Origin: Toxorhynchites rutilus septentrionalis
Taxonomy: Eukaryota > Arthropoda > Insecta > Diptera > Culicidae
DNA: 64,000 nucleotides
Direction: 5' to 3'
Assembly (NCBI RefSeq): GCF_029784135.1
Contig: NC_073745.1
Location: 112,582,716-112,646,715, forward strand
The notes below the pieces were generated by a model that saw only the letters and a list, made by a program, of their open reading frames with translations, was not told the origin of the DNA and made no database searches. The first letter of the stretch is position 1. Every line of letters begins with the position of its first letter. Below are positions 33,520-47,814 of this stretch, one piece after another. Both the position numbers and the translations under genes were made by a program.

Positions 33520-33808
33520 TAAATGAGCAATGTGGCCATTCAGTAGTTTTTTTTCTAAAGTAATTTTTAGATTGAAAGTGTTTAAACTCACCCAAATCGT
33601 TCATAATTCGTGAAAAACGAAACAAGAATGAAAAAAATTGGAGGATGGTGTCCAAGTGTCATGACAGCATTGTTAACGTTGGACTACGAACTTGTTGCAT
33701 TTCACCCGCCTTTAATCCAATTATCACTTCCGATATTAAGCGAAATTTAATGATACATTGTTTAGTAGAATTTTTCGATGGCTCTGATTTGTAATTTTGT
33801 TGTAACTT
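33520..33808. other. Spacer between the two MITE copies
   Basis: About 290 bp of unique-looking AT-rich DNA. Confidence 0.4.
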
Positions 33809-34255
33809 CCCAGCAAACATTAAATCGCATAACAAGCGTATATATAACATCATATGCCCTAAAATTTGGTTGGCATATAATGCGCCTAACTGGCATATGC
33901 ATGCAAAAGTGGAGGCCATATACATACATGGCAAATGCTTACCTAATTTGTTTGGATGAATATGCAACTTTGACCGGCTATAATAGCGATTATGTTGGAA
34001 TTGAATTGCGATCTAATATGAATATATTCATGAATTGTCAAAGCACCAAAAACAACTTTTGCCATACTTATATACGATTTATTACAGACATAGAAAAAAA
34101 CAAATGGCGCAAAATATTTTCGTGAAATGTTTATTACAACCTCACGAATCGCCATTTTTATATATGAGTATTTATGTTTGTAGAAATTGATTGACTTGTG
34201 TTGGGAGTGGAATATGAATGTTTAAAATGCCACAGATTGATGTTTGGTGGAAACT

Positions 34256-34320
34256 GCTCCGATGTGGGTTCGAACTCCGGTCGTCTGGATTATCATCCAC
34301 CAGCTATCTCGCGCGGCTAT
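34256..34320 (-). other. tRNA-like block inside MITE copy 2
   Basis: Same block as at 33036-33100, with the B box GAGTTCGAACCC conserved. Confidence 0.5.
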
Positions 34321-34674
34321 CTGAAATTTAATTCAACAGCGGTTAAAACTTTCGATTGCATCATTGACATTTCAATATGATGTAATGTGTTCTTTATTAG
34401 GATCTAATATGATTTACTGTTTCATGATTTTCTTCAGCATGCAACACGATTTACTACAGTACTGAATCGATTTAAATTATACGCTTATACGACACACAAA
34501 CTGCATCAGCGTAATATACGCATATGATGCGGATTAAATATATTTTACGACAATGTACATCATAAAACTGATGTTTATTATACCGAATTGCGACTTAATT
34601 TGATAATGGTATATAAAATCGAGTTTTTACATTTTATGCGATTTCAAATATACACGATACATACACTGAGAGAA

Positions 34675-35014
34675 ATAATTAGTAATTATACGAATTTTTT
34701 GGTAAATACTACCAATCTATAGTCATTTTCGACCGTACTAATAAACACATATGTCAAGCAGAACCATGATTCGGAAGCCCAATATCGGCTACATTTTCTC
34801 GCCGAAAATGCACGTATCAGAATTATATCCACTCTTTTCTCACCAATTTTCAGATATGACAATATCCAAGCTTACTAATGTTATCGAGTAAAATATACTA
34901 ATCTCTGGTAGGGATGCGGGTTTGTTGACAATATGTACAAAAAAATTGTACATTCTACTAATTTTGCATTACCAAATGTATTTAGTAGTTTTCGACCGAG
35001 GATTTTTCTAAGGG
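34675..35014. mobile_element. Small MITE nested in MITE copy 2
   Basis: Copy 1 reads CGATACATACTTTGATT here; copy 2 has 340 extra bp flanked by TAC on both sides. The ends ACTGAGAGAAAT and, inverted, ACCCTTAGAAAAAT are imperfect inverted repeats. Comparison of the two host copies makes the borders certain to within a few bases. Confidence 0.75.
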
Positions 35015-35106
35015 TACTTTGATTGATATTATGTGCGATTCTGATTTATTCGGATTTCTTGTAAGACTTGGCACGTGCAAAATTATACGATTTAATGTTT
35101 GCTGGG

Positions 35107-35721
35107 TTTATCGTAGCCTTCAAAAACAGATTCCAATTTTTATATTAAGTCTCAGCCTCAACATATAGCATTGTCTAATTGCTGTGAAAATGAAACTTAG
35201 AAAAAGAAAACCACTGTGTCAAATAATATATACATCTCGTCTGATGCAATGATACATACTATGCTTTTTTTCCTTTGTATATTTTATAGAGGCTTTCAAC
35301 TTAAAAGTTCGCAACGAGACATGTGCGCTGACCTAAGAAACAAACGTAAATGTATGAAATTTTTGATTCAGAAAAAAAAACATATAATAGTGAGTTCATG
35401 ACTATTTCCAAATTCTCAAAAACACAGCCGTCGAGAAGTCGACTGGCAATGGGAGAGAAGTATGATCTCAAGATATTTCCTTTCTTCCATCTAACATCAT
35501 CTGTTGGTCTAAACACCAGTTCCATATATAGACAGTTGGGATATATAAGAAACATTAATCCAACCCATCTTCACAAAATTAAAAACACTACATTTCCTTG
35601 GTTCGACCAAAATAACAGTCGATGAAGACTGAAACACTCCTACACAGAATAACCTCTATGTTCTTGCAATGCGGCCCCATACCCGAGAGTTGTTTTTTTG
35701 CTAGATAGTCAGCAAACCTAA
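35107..35721. other. Intergenic, nothing recognised
   Basis: Frames at 35216-35625 show no domain. CCACTGTGTC (35211-35220) matches the target motif at 2750 and 3079. Confidence 0.4.
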
Positions 35722-35871
35722 CGGTGGGTTTAGACTAGGGATATATTCATGTGAAGAAATATGATGAGATTTATATAACGAATACATTCATGAATTCCTT
35801 CATGTGATTTCAACTCGTGATAAATGTACGACCCGTTCACATATGCATATATATATATATATATATATATA

Positions 35872-36254
35872 AATTATGCCGTGACTTAACTCGCGGTTTA
35901 AAAAAAACTTTTATTTAATTTCTAATTACCCTTTTTATTCGTTTATAACACTTTACATTCGGTTCATAAACCTTTATGCCCGTATTCAACTCGGCTACGC
36001 TCAAGACTAAATTCTATAATCGTATTACAAGGCTTAAATAGACTACATCTGCTGATCTCATTATTTCCGTCGGTGGTTCGAACCTGATCGAACCTTTGTT
36101 CGCGTCGTTCGATTGATTTCCGCGGCGTCGGCAAATGTTGGTTTACACGCGCGGTGTAACTTTGACGCCTCTGTCTGTTGCTATGGGTCTCGGCTGGGCT
36201 TTTGCTGACGTCTTGACTTCTGGGACGCCTTGGTCGGTCGGTTGTGGTGTAACG
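35872..36254 (-). repeat. Gypsy 3' LTR
   Basis: Matches 42932-43314 except for one A/G difference near 36080. The outer edge is uncertain by 1 bp because of the AT flank. The 3' end of env runs into it. Confidence 0.93.
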
Positions 36255-37820
36255 CCTCCCCCCTTAGATTCTCGTCCGTCCTCGGACGATCTTTCGAAAA
36301 GGACGAGACTCGGTAATGGTCCAACTTCTCCTTTTCCAATGGTTTGTTTAAGTTCCGTGGTGGTTCCAACATGGCTTCGAATTTCCAGAGTTGCTCTTTC
36401 CTTCGCTTTGAATCTTCTGTCGATGATATAAATGGTAAAAGAACAGATAATGATTAGCATGAGGAGGACTCCTCCTCCGATGGTTGTTGTCCTTTTTGAA
36501 CGATGCAGGTCTAACTTTATGTCCTGCAGACTGTTAAGGTTTTCCAATTTGAGGTGGTTGATTTCATTATTCTCCTCTGTATAGTTTAATTGTATCAACT
36601 TATTTCCGTATATTGGGAGAAGGTATTCTTCACTATTTCCAAAAGTTACTTGGTTATTGAAGGTGATGTTCATCACTTTGATTGTACAGTTGTTTGTTTC
36701 GATGATTGTCGGGGTGTTGATCAGTCTGGAATTGTTGCATGAATCAGAGATCAATACATTTTTGTTTGTGTCAACAAGTATGACTCCTTTCTTAATTTCT
36801 TCGACACGGATGGGTTGTCTGACGGGTTTTATGATACATTTTGGTGTTTGGTGATTCAGAAGGTTATAGATGCAATCATCTTCGAGAAGGGTTGTAGCTT
36901 CGCAAATGTCGCAAAGTTCGCTTTGTCTGTAAATGATGTCTCCATGCTTTGCCACCAGTTTTACGTCTGTGCTGATTCGTGTACTGTTTATGTTGAGCGT
37001 CTGAATGTTGATCAGGTCGAACTCGTTGTCCCCGAGGATGGGTATTTTCACCAGTATTATAATTTCACCTTGGCTTACAATAACGCTTCCTGAGCTGTAC
37101 TGGAATATTTGATCTAAATAGTCTAGCTTTAGCTTTTGAGCATTGAGTCTGTTGAAAATGTACTTCTTCTCTTCAAATGAAAATAAATTTCTGTTTAAAA
37201 TGTTGAGTTTAGCAAACTCGATTTGTTCTTCAATATTTCCGAGAATCTGAATTATAGAGTCAAGGTTTACAATCATGTTGATATATTCCAAATCTGCTCT
37301 GGTTACCAAAGAATTGTTCCTCTGTTCCACAATCTGTTTATTGATCTTTTTGAGTACGTCTGTTATGTTATTAATTTTGTTTTGTATTTTTTCGTTAATG
37401 ATTATTTGTCTTGATATAGATTTCGATAGTAAATTTTCCTGTTTCTCTAAAGTTCCCAAACTATGGTTTATAATTTCTAAATCGTCATTATCAGGGTTTC
37501 CTGCTATTAATTTTATTGCTGTTCCTAATGCGTTTACTAATGCTCTTTTACTTCTGTGGGAATACAAGCTCATCAATTTACCTTTTGAGTTTTGTATTTT
37601 GAAATCTAAAGTACTTCTTAAGTGGTCTATAACTTTAATATTTCCTGCGATTTTTTCAATGTAATTGATATTATGTTCGATAGAGTGGATATTAATCTTT
37701 TGGATAATTCTCTCGAATCCTATCCTAATCCTGACTTGTTTTAATTTTATGGCAATTATACCATTGTTGTGAGATAGATCTTTAAGTTTTGTGCAATTTA
37801 TTATGACGATGCATGAAAAT
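36143..37820 (-). CDS. Errantivirus envelope (env) glycoprotein, spliced frame
   Basis: This resembles the insect errantivirus / baculovirus F-like envelope family (membrane fusion). A furin-type site RSKR lies near 37550, followed by a hydrophobic, Gly/Ala-rich fusion-peptide-like stretch. A single membrane anchor lies at ~36425-36485, and the tail ends inside the 3' LTR. The frame stays open upstream to ~37820, where a pyrimidine-rich TCTCGTTGCAG forms a splice acceptor. No ATG suits the N-terminus, so the start codon probably comes from a leader exon near the gag start, as known for gypsy. No stop or frameshift interrupts the frame. Whether it is functional cannot be told from sequence. 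Confidence 0.85.
36255..36265 (-). other. Gypsy polypurine tract
   Basis: AAGGGGGGAGG on the minus strand lies immediately before the 3' LTR. Confidence 0.8.
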
Positions 37821-37852
37821 CTGCAACGAGAGTTAAATAATTGATTTATCGG

Positions 37853-40800
37853 TTATTTCTTTATTCTATTTTTGTGGATTTTAATATTATTGACGTCTTC
37901 AAATGTTAGTTCGTTGTTGTGTTTAATCGTTGTTATTTTAAACGGATCTTTGTCCTTTGTTAAACGTTGAGAGTTTTTTATGTATTTAATTTCGCCTGGT
38001 TGAAGATCTTCAGGTTTTTCGTTATTCATATTTTGTTGTTCGTATTTATCTTTTCGTCTATTTAGTTCGATTTTAACTGCAGATTGCAGGTTTTTAGATT
38101 TTTCAGATATTTCTTCCATATTCGTAGATCCAGAGTTATTAAAAATCAAATTTCGCGGTTGGGTTTTTATTACTGAGTGGAAACTATTATTGTAAATGTC
38201 GATGGCGATATTTACTTGCTCGTTTAATGTTAAATCTTTAAATTTTGCTTTGTTTGTGCGGAAGGTTTCAATTAAAGTGGAGTGGAAACGTTCCACGATA
38301 CCATTTGAATTGGATCCACTTGCGAGGTGTATCTCTATATTGAGATCATTTAGGAATCCCATAAAGTCTATGGACCTGAAAGATGGCTCTTGGTCACTCA
38401 CTATAGTTTGAGGTCTTCCAAAATTTCGAATGTGTTCGGTTATTGCGGTTTTGATATCAACTATTGTTCTTGTGCTTAATGGAATCGCGTTTGCAAATTT
38501 TGAAAATGAATCAACTATGGTGAGCCACTTTTGACCTTTTAGGAAGAAAATGTCAATGTGGACTCTGTCGAAAGGTTTCTGTCCAAATGTGCTTTTTCTA
38601 ATTAGTTTGGGTGGATTTCTGTCATATTTGGCTTTTTTGCAAATATCACAGGAATCGACATAAATTTTGACCTTTCGATCGAGTTGCGGGAAAAAGTGTG
38701 TTTGTAGAATCTGGTTCCGGTTTTCTTTGATTCCTCTGTGTCCGTATTGGTGAATTCTTCTTATGATCTCGTCTTGCTCGACTTCCATTCTGATGTCCTC
38801 CAACATGGTCTCTGAAATAAATACTTTGTAAATAATATTTGAGGAAAAATGTTTTTTATACGTCTCCTGCACTAGTTGTGCTAATGAGATAGGTACTTTT
38901 ATACAACTCAAACCCTTCGGATTCAGGGTCCGTTTCAACGTTTCAACTATGTCTTCTTCGGTGTATGTTCTTTTTACTATTGTGTGTCTGTGATATTTTG
39001 GAAAAATTTGTTCGTAGGCTGCAAGTTCTACATTTCCTATTTTGAATATGACTTGTGTCCGAAAAACGTTGATAGGTCTCTCAGTATACCGAATAAAGTA
39101 GTCATCACTCGTATCCGCTGAGTGTACTGTCGTTCCGTCACTTTCGTCGTCTGAAGGTTCGTTTCCTCGCTCAGAAGGTTCAACATTTAGGGAAAGCGAT
39201 GATTGCGAGTGTGCGTTCAGGTGTTTTTCTATGTTTACGCGCGACAGCGCGTCGGCGACAACGTTTTGTTTTCCCGGTTTGTAGATTAGTTCGTAATCGA
39301 ATTCCTCTAAAGCCAGCTTTCCTCTAATTATTCTGTGGTTAGCGTTCGTGAAAGAAAATGTTAGTGGTTGGTGGTCGGTGAACATTTTAAACTTTCTACC
39401 ATAGAGGTATGGTCTGAAATGTTTCACTGCCCATACTATCGCGAGAAACTCCTTTTCGGTAGTGGAATATCGTTCTTCCGTTTTATTCAAAGTACGTGAG
39501 GCGTATGCGATGGGTCGGTCGTTACCTGCTGGCCCTTGTGACAACACTGCACCAATAGCGTGGTCACTCGCATCCGTTGTTAGTGAAAATTCTTTGCTAA
39601 AATCAGGGTAAATTAATACCGGGTCGATCGTCAGAAGTTGCTTACACTTTTCGAAGCATGTTACTACTTCTGGTGTAATTTCGAATTCAATATCCTTTCG
39701 GAGAAGTGCTGTTAACGGCTTTACAATTTTTGCGAAATCCTTAATAAATCGCCTGTAGTAGCCAAGCATTCCTAGGAATTGTCTCACTTCTTTTTCGCTT
39801 TTAGGTATTGGCCATTGCCTTATTGCATCAATTTTGTCGCTGTTTGGTCGTACTCCCTCTTCAGAGACTGTATGACCTAAAAATTGCGTTTCTTTCCTAA
39901 AGAACTCGCATTTGTCCAGCTGAATTTTTAGTCTTGCTTCTTTCAATTTTGCGAAGACTTGCGACAAATTTTTCAAGTGCTCTTGAAGCGAGCTGGAGAA
40001 GATGATGATATCGTCCATATAGACGAAACAACATACTCCTACTAAATCTCTCAGAATGCAATCCATGACTCTTTGAAAAGTCGCTGGGGCATTCTTCAAG
40101 CCAAATGGCATACGAGTAAACTCATATTTGCCACCGTTTACGGAAAAAGCAGTTTTTTCTGTATCTTCCTCCGCTAATTGAATTTGGTGGAAGCCAGAAA
40201 CTAAATCGATTGTTGAAAAATATTTCGCCTTTCCTAATTTATCCAGAATATCCGTAATTTCTGGTATAGGGTATTTGTCATTAATTGTTTTCTCGTTTAG
40301 TTTTCGGTAATCGATCACTAAACGGAATTTTTTTCGTCCAGATGCATCGGACTTTTTAGGAACCACCCACACAGGTGACGTGTAAGGCGAGATTGACTCT
40401 TTTATGATTCCGTCTTTCAGCATCTTTTTAACTTGCTCCTGCACCTCGCTTTCGTACACGTAGGGGTACTTATACGATTTGGAGTGTATCGGAATACTGT
40501 CCACGGTGCGTATTTTATGTTTAATTTTATGGGTGAATGATAACTTATCACTTTCCACATATAAAACGTCGTTGTATTTCCTGATCAATTTCCTGAGGGT
40601 ATATTTCTCCTCCTCATTCATATGATCGTCTCTTATGGTGTAATTTTCAGAGTCAACCTTTTTCGGTAGCTCTGTCAGCTCGAATGGGTCAACCTCTGTA
40701 TCCAAGTCATTGCAAAGCTTGATCTCGTTCGAATTGATTTCCATCGATTTTTTTGTATAATTTTGCACTGCTACAAAGGCTGTGTTATTAGCACTTCTGT

Positions 40801-41293
40801 AGAGGCCTGGCAAGATAGAAAATTTTCCGTGAGGCTTTTCTTCCTCTATAAGAAAATCTCCATTTTTCTTGGTTTTCAATTTTATGAACTGATATTCTTG
40901 TTCATTTAAATTGATTTTATGTTTCTCGGGAAATCTCTTTTTCATTGCGAAAGTTTTTCTCCCGATCCTCAATGTATTTTTACTGACGTCGATTTTAGCA
41001 TTTAAATTTCTCAATGACTCGTATCCGATGAGTCCATCGAAAAATTTATGAAATTTGAAAATGAAAAATTTCAGTTTTTTATTTATAAGAAATGGGTCGA
41101 AGGAAGCGGATTTATCGATTGTAAAGGTTCCCTTAATGTTGGTTACTTTTGAAATCGGTTCTGTTTTGCAGTTTTCTATGTTTACATGCTCGGGTGATAT
41201 GTAATTTTTGTTCGCTCCTGTGTCGATCAAAAATTTCATCTCGCCTTTGGATGTTGCAATGGTGATGTAGGGAATAAAGTTATTATCGTTCAT
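37853..41293 (-). CDS. Gypsy pol polyprotein (1,146 aa)
   Basis: The order is protease (LIDTGANKNYI, ~22), reverse transcriptase (LVIDYRKLNEKT, MPFGLKNAPATF, YMDD ~423), RNase H (TTDASDHAIG ~571, then FTDHQPLTF), and integrase with an HHCC finger (~849) and a DDE core (HIDIF ~915, SDQEPS ~969, GIVERFH ~1000). Integrase after RNase H defines Ty3/gypsy. The first codon overlaps the gag stop at 41293, so expression needs frameshifting or reinitiation. Uninterrupted. Confidence 0.96.
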   Translation of the reverse strand: MNDNNFIPYITIATSKGEMKFLIDTGANKNYISPEHVNIENCKTEPISKVTNIKGTFTIDKSASFDPFLINKKLKFFIFKFHKFFDGLIGYESLRNLNAKIDVSKNTLRIGRKTFAMKKRFPEKHKINLNEQEYQFIKLKTKKNGDFLIEEEKPHGKFSILPGLYRSANNTAFVAVQNYTKKSMEINSNEIKLCNDLDTEVDPFELTELPKKVDSENYTIRDDHMNEEEKYTLRKLIRKYNDVLYVESDKLSFTHKIKHKIRTVDSIPIHSKSYKYPYVYESEVQEQVKKMLKDGIIKESISPYTSPVWVVPKKSDASGRKKFRLVIDYRKLNEKTINDKYPIPEITDILDKLGKAKYFSTIDLVSGFHQIQLAEEDTEKTAFSVNGGKYEFTRMPFGLKNAPATFQRVMDCILRDLVGVCCFVYMDDIIIFSSSLQEHLKNLSQVFAKLKEARLKIQLDKCEFFRKETQFLGHTVSEEGVRPNSDKIDAIRQWPIPKSEKEVRQFLGMLGYYRRFIKDFAKIVKPLTALLRKDIEFEITPEVVTCFEKCKQLLTIDPVLIYPDFSKEFSLTTDASDHAIGAVLSQGPAGNDRPIAYASRTLNKTEERYSTTEKEFLAIVWAVKHFRPYLYGRKFKMFTDHQPLTFSFTNANHRIIRGKLALEEFDYELIYKPGKQNVVADALSRVNIEKHLNAHSQSSLSLNVEPSERGNEPSDDESDGTTVHSADTSDDYFIRYTERPINVFRTQVIFKIGNVELAAYEQIFPKYHRHTIVKRTYTEEDIVETLKRTLNPKGLSCIKVPISLAQLVQETYKKHFSSNIIYKVFISETMLEDIRMEVEQDEIIRRIHQYGHRGIKENRNQILQTHFFPQLDRKVKIYVDSCDICKKAKYDRNPPKLIRKSTFGQKPFDRVHIDIFFLKGQKWLTIVDSFSKFANAIPLSTRTIVDIKTAITEHIRNFGRPQTIVSDQEPSFRSIDFMGFLNDLNIEIHLASGSNSNGIVERFHSTLIETFRTNKAKFKDLTLNEQVNIAIDIYNNSFHSVIKTQPRNLIFNNSGSTNMEEISEKSKNLQSAVKIELNRRKDKYEQQNMNNEKPEDLQPGEIKYIKNSQRLTKDKDPFKITTIKHNNELTFEDVNNIKIHKNRIKK

Positions 41294-42447
41294 TATTTTT
41301 CTTTTTGTAGCGCCTCGGCCACGTGAAAATTTAGTTCATCGTTGACGAAATAATCGTCATCTTCCGAATCGAGGACGGATTCGTCCAGCTGTTCCGAAGT
41401 GTCAGGTTCTGTTTGATGATTTTTGCTGTGTTCTGCTGTTTCGTGGCTGTTAACCTCTGCCCGCGATTTCGCTGTCCTCATCGAGACATCGTCATCTGGC
41501 GGTGGAGCTCTAGCTTTGAATTTCGCAGACCCGTATGGTTTTTGATTATGCAAGTTATTGTTAGAATTTGAGGTGGATGGCTTCGCGTTAAAGTGATTGC
41601 CATTACTATTGGGGTTGGGAGACGGTTTCGAATTATGTGAACCGTTACTATTGTTGGATCTGATATTTTTATTTGTGTCAGATGGTTTTTGGTTTAACTT
41701 CTGCCTATATGCAGCGTTGGCATATTGTATGGTGATTGCATACGCTTCCTCCAGACTTTTAGGTCTGTAGCTTCGCACGTGCATAGACAATTCCTCTGTG
41801 AGCCCATCTATGAATCTAGTGAGAGTCATAAGGCTCACTAGATTATTTATTGCTCTTGTAGAGTTGTTATAATCATCCATTGTCGCTGCTGTGGATTTAA
41901 TAGCAGTGTCTATGGTTTTGATTCGGTTGTAGTATTCAGTGATGGATTTTTTTCCTTGGTTTATATAAAACAACGATTGGATATGAGATGTCAAATCTCT
42001 CCTATCGCCGTATGAATTTAGAATAATTTCTTTGATTTCTGCCCAACTGTTCGGGTTGCCGGCAGCAATCAAAATTTCTTTGGCCTCTCCCACGATTTTA
42101 TTCTTTACCGCTCTGACCAATTGGCTGTAGACCGGATCATCTCTGTATCTTTCAAAAAGATGCAGGGTGTTTTCGGCGTCTTCAAGCCATGCGTTTGTTT
42201 CCCGTTTGTTTCCGGAGAATGTTGGTAAATTCTTAATAGGATCCGGAGTTCTAAACTGCATAAACGGATCCTCCGCTTTTGCTTTAAGTGTTCTCAATTG
42301 CCCAATCAGTTCGTTCTGATTGTGAGTTAGGCTCCTTATGTGTTGGAGTAACCCTTGAATTGTTATTTCTTGTTGCGGAATTGGTGCATGATCATCCAAT
42401 TCCGGGGCCAGAAGTTCCGGAGAAATCATTTGCTCCCGCTCGGCCAT
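41293..42447 (-). CDS. Gypsy gag (384 aa)
   Basis: Starts MAEREQMISPE about 485 bp inside the 5' LTR. The middle (~70-240) is a helical capsid-like domain, with segments such as FSGNKRETNAWLEDAE and FIDGLTEELSMHV. The C-terminal third is Asn/Ser-rich and then acidic. There is no CCHC zinc knuckle, as is usual for errantivirus gag. The gag and pol frames overlap at 41293. Confidence 0.9.
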   Translation of the reverse strand: MAEREQMISPELLAPELDDHAPIPQQEITIQGLLQHIRSLTHNQNELIGQLRTLKAKAEDPFMQFRTPDPIKNLPTFSGNKRETNAWLEDAENTLHLFERYRDDPVYSQLVRAVKNKIVGEAKEILIAAGNPNSWAEIKEIILNSYGDRRDLTSHIQSLFYINQGKKSITEYYNRIKTIDTAIKSTAATMDDYNNSTRAINNLVSLMTLTRFIDGLTEELSMHVRSYRPKSLEEAYAITIQYANAAYRQKLNQKPSDTNKNIRSNNSNGSHNSKPSPNPNSNGNHFNAKPSTSNSNNNLHNQKPYGSAKFKARAPPPDDDVSMRTAKSRAEVNSHETAEHSKNHQTEPDTSEQLDESVLDSEDDDYFVNDELNFHVAEALQKEK

Positions 42448-42913
42448 TTTAATAAATTTGTTTTTTCAAAAGAGTTTGTTCTTTTTTTTTTTAAAAAACA
42501 ATCTTACGTACTTTATACGCGCGAGAAAATGTGTTGTTCTACACTTCACTTGTTAATGAATTAGTTATTCACTTTGTGATATATCAAGTGTCCGCTTACC
42601 ACTGGTGGGGGCTCGCACTTCTGAATTAGTATTTTGTTGTGTTAGGTTTAGATAATTGTTCGTGTTTACTTACAGGAAGATTACTGCTTTCATCTCCTGG
42701 AGTCTGGGTAGGTTGAATCGGTTTCCTCGTAGATCGTTCGTTCCAGGTGGCGGGATTAGTTTTCCTAACGGCAGCGAGTCCTTGATTTTCGCTCAGGGGG
42801 TCCTCTCGCTTGTTCGTTTGGTTTCTTCAGTAGATGTAAACTTCTCCTCTTTAACTCGGTGGCGGTGCTTCCAGATATCCGCTCTATAAACACTACTCAC
42901 TTCGTTGTACCAC

Positions 42914-42932
42914 TTGGCCAATGACTGCGCCA
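42914..42932 (-). other. Gypsy primer-binding site
   Basis: After the 5' LTR the minus strand reads TGGCGCAGTCATTGGCC. The start TGGCGCAGT agrees with the tRNA-Ser primer of the 17.6/297/ZAM lineage (family knowledge). Confidence 0.8.
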
Positions 42933-43313
42933 ATTATGCCGTGACTTAACTCGCGGTTTAAAAAAAACTTTTATTTAATTTCTAATTACCCTTTTTATTC
43001 GTTTATAACACTTTACATTCGGTTCATAAACCTTTATGCCCGTATTCAACTCGGCTACGCTCAAGACTAAATTCTATAATCGTATTACAAGGCTTAAATA
43101 GACTACATCTGCTGATCTCATTATTTCCGTCGGTGGTTCGAGCCTGATCGAACCTTTGTTCGCGTCGTTCGATTGATTTCCGCGGCGTCGGCAAATGTTG
43201 GTTTACACGCGCGGTGTAACTTTGACGCCTCTGTCTGTTGCTATGGGTCTCGGCTGGGCTTTTGCTGACGTCTTGACTTCTGGGACGCCTTGGTCGGTCG
43301 GTTGTGGTGTAAC

Positions 43314-43314
<1 letters not shown>
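42932..43314 (-). repeat. Gypsy 5' LTR
   Basis: Pairs with 35872-36254. Its outer edge abuts an 89-bp (TA)n tract. Confidence 0.93.

Positions 43315-43403
<89 letters not shown>
43315..43403. repeat. (TA)n microsatellite at the Gypsy target
   Basis: Pure TA dinucleotides. A shorter TA run (~35849-35871) lies on the other side of the Gypsy element, so the insertion split one tract. Long frames of alternating I and Y here are artefacts. Confidence 0.95.
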
Positions 43404-43405
<2 letters not shown>

Positions 43406-43488
43406 TGTGCCGTGGATATTTTCCCTCATTCTTTTTCGTTTCTCTCCGCAGACACACCTTTAATGCTAGTTGTTGACTTCTGATTGAT

Positions 43489-46511
<3,023 letters not shown>

Positions 46512-47814
46512 GCAATCAGGGTGAAGTTCCATGGCAAAATAGATTTATATAGTTAAAAAAAAAACAAATATATGTGAAGAAATAATTAAAAATTTATTTT
46601 CGTTCTTATTACTCTTGATTTATATCCCTATGTATAGTCTCATGAACACTAGACTATTGCCCCAGATGGATGAGATATAGATTCTGATACATACACTCTT
46701 ACATTTTTTTCATAGTAAATAGTCCAAGTTTAAATTAATATATTGAACAAAATCAGTGAAATACACATGTTATCACTCAAAGGTCATTATGATAATTACT
46801 TACGTACTTCACGAAAGCCTTTATAAACCAGCATGTGAGCAAAAAAACAACTAGCAATGTAATGTTACATTATTACATATAAAACGAAAGCTTGTGGCGG
46901 AATTCATACATGGGAATAAATAATAAAAATGATTAAATAGAAAAAATAATTCCAATCACAATAATCATCAATTTGTTTCTGAAAAAAAATAATAATAGTA
47001 ATAATAATAGCAATTTCTTCTGTTACCATTGCTATATTTCCTATCGCTGGTCTGCAGTCAAATGATCCTTGCATAAATTTTAATGAATTGTGGTACGGCC
47101 ACTGCGACACATACAATTCATCAGTGCCCTGGAGAGACTTTGTTGTTCTGCTCTTCTTCAATTCAGGATTAAATTGATTTCGCAGGTTGTGGAGCTTCTT
47201 CCGAATCGCTTCCACCGTTGTGTTGAATTTTTCAGTCATTTCTTTATAATCACTAATTTTCTTTAGCCTATCTTTATATTCAACACTGGTAACGTCCCAC
47301 AGTTCGACTTTACTACAATATAAACATATCAGCTCTTCTATTTCTCCTTTCATCCACTCTTTTTTGTTGCTTTTATTGGCCATAATAACAAAAAACAAAA
47401 ACACAACCCACGAAATAAAAACAAATCAAACAGCAAAATAACTAGACTCAACGATATCCGAATCAATATATATTCATTGTTTACATTTGCAAACAGAGAA
47501 AGAGAAAGAGCACGGATGGTCTCACTCTTTTTCGGTGATTTATTCACCAAAAGTAGACTGGCTGTCAACTTGAGCGAATTCTCACCAGTGAGAAATTCAT
47601 CAGTGTTTACATCTACTGACGTTTTGCTTATATAATTGACTTCATATTTGTATGAGATATAAATTCAAGCCCGTTTACATCTATTTTCTAGTGAATAAAT
47701 CCATCTATAGCTATAGATCTCCCTAGTCTAAACGTACCATTAGGGTGCTTTTGAGGAATACATGGGATGGGGATGGAAATGCCTTATTAATGTATCCAAG
47801 TAGGTTTGAATGGA

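Larger units (their letters stand above)
33809..35106. mobile_element. MITE with CCCAGCAAACATTAAAT termini, copy 2, with nested insertion
   Basis: This is the same element as 32587-33519, in the same orientation and ~95% alike by eye. It is longer because of a 340-bp insertion (34675-35014) and a few small extra pieces near the right end (~35018-35040). Confidence 0.85.
35872..43314 (-). mobile_element. Complete Gypsy-family errantivirus (gag, pol, env)
   Basis: A 7.4-kb element with ~383-bp LTRs (35872-36254 and 42932-43314) that differ at one base by eye. It has a tRNA-Ser-type primer site, a polypurine tract and three open frames. It sits in a (TA)n tract with TATA on both sides, the target known for the 17.6/297/ZAM group. 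The intact frames and near-identical LTRs mark a recent insertion, younger than the Harbinger that it splits. Confidence 0.95.

Noticed and set aside
35216..35625. ORFs of 61, 84 and 91 codons
   Set aside because: Overlapping on both strands, no domain, AT-driven composition.
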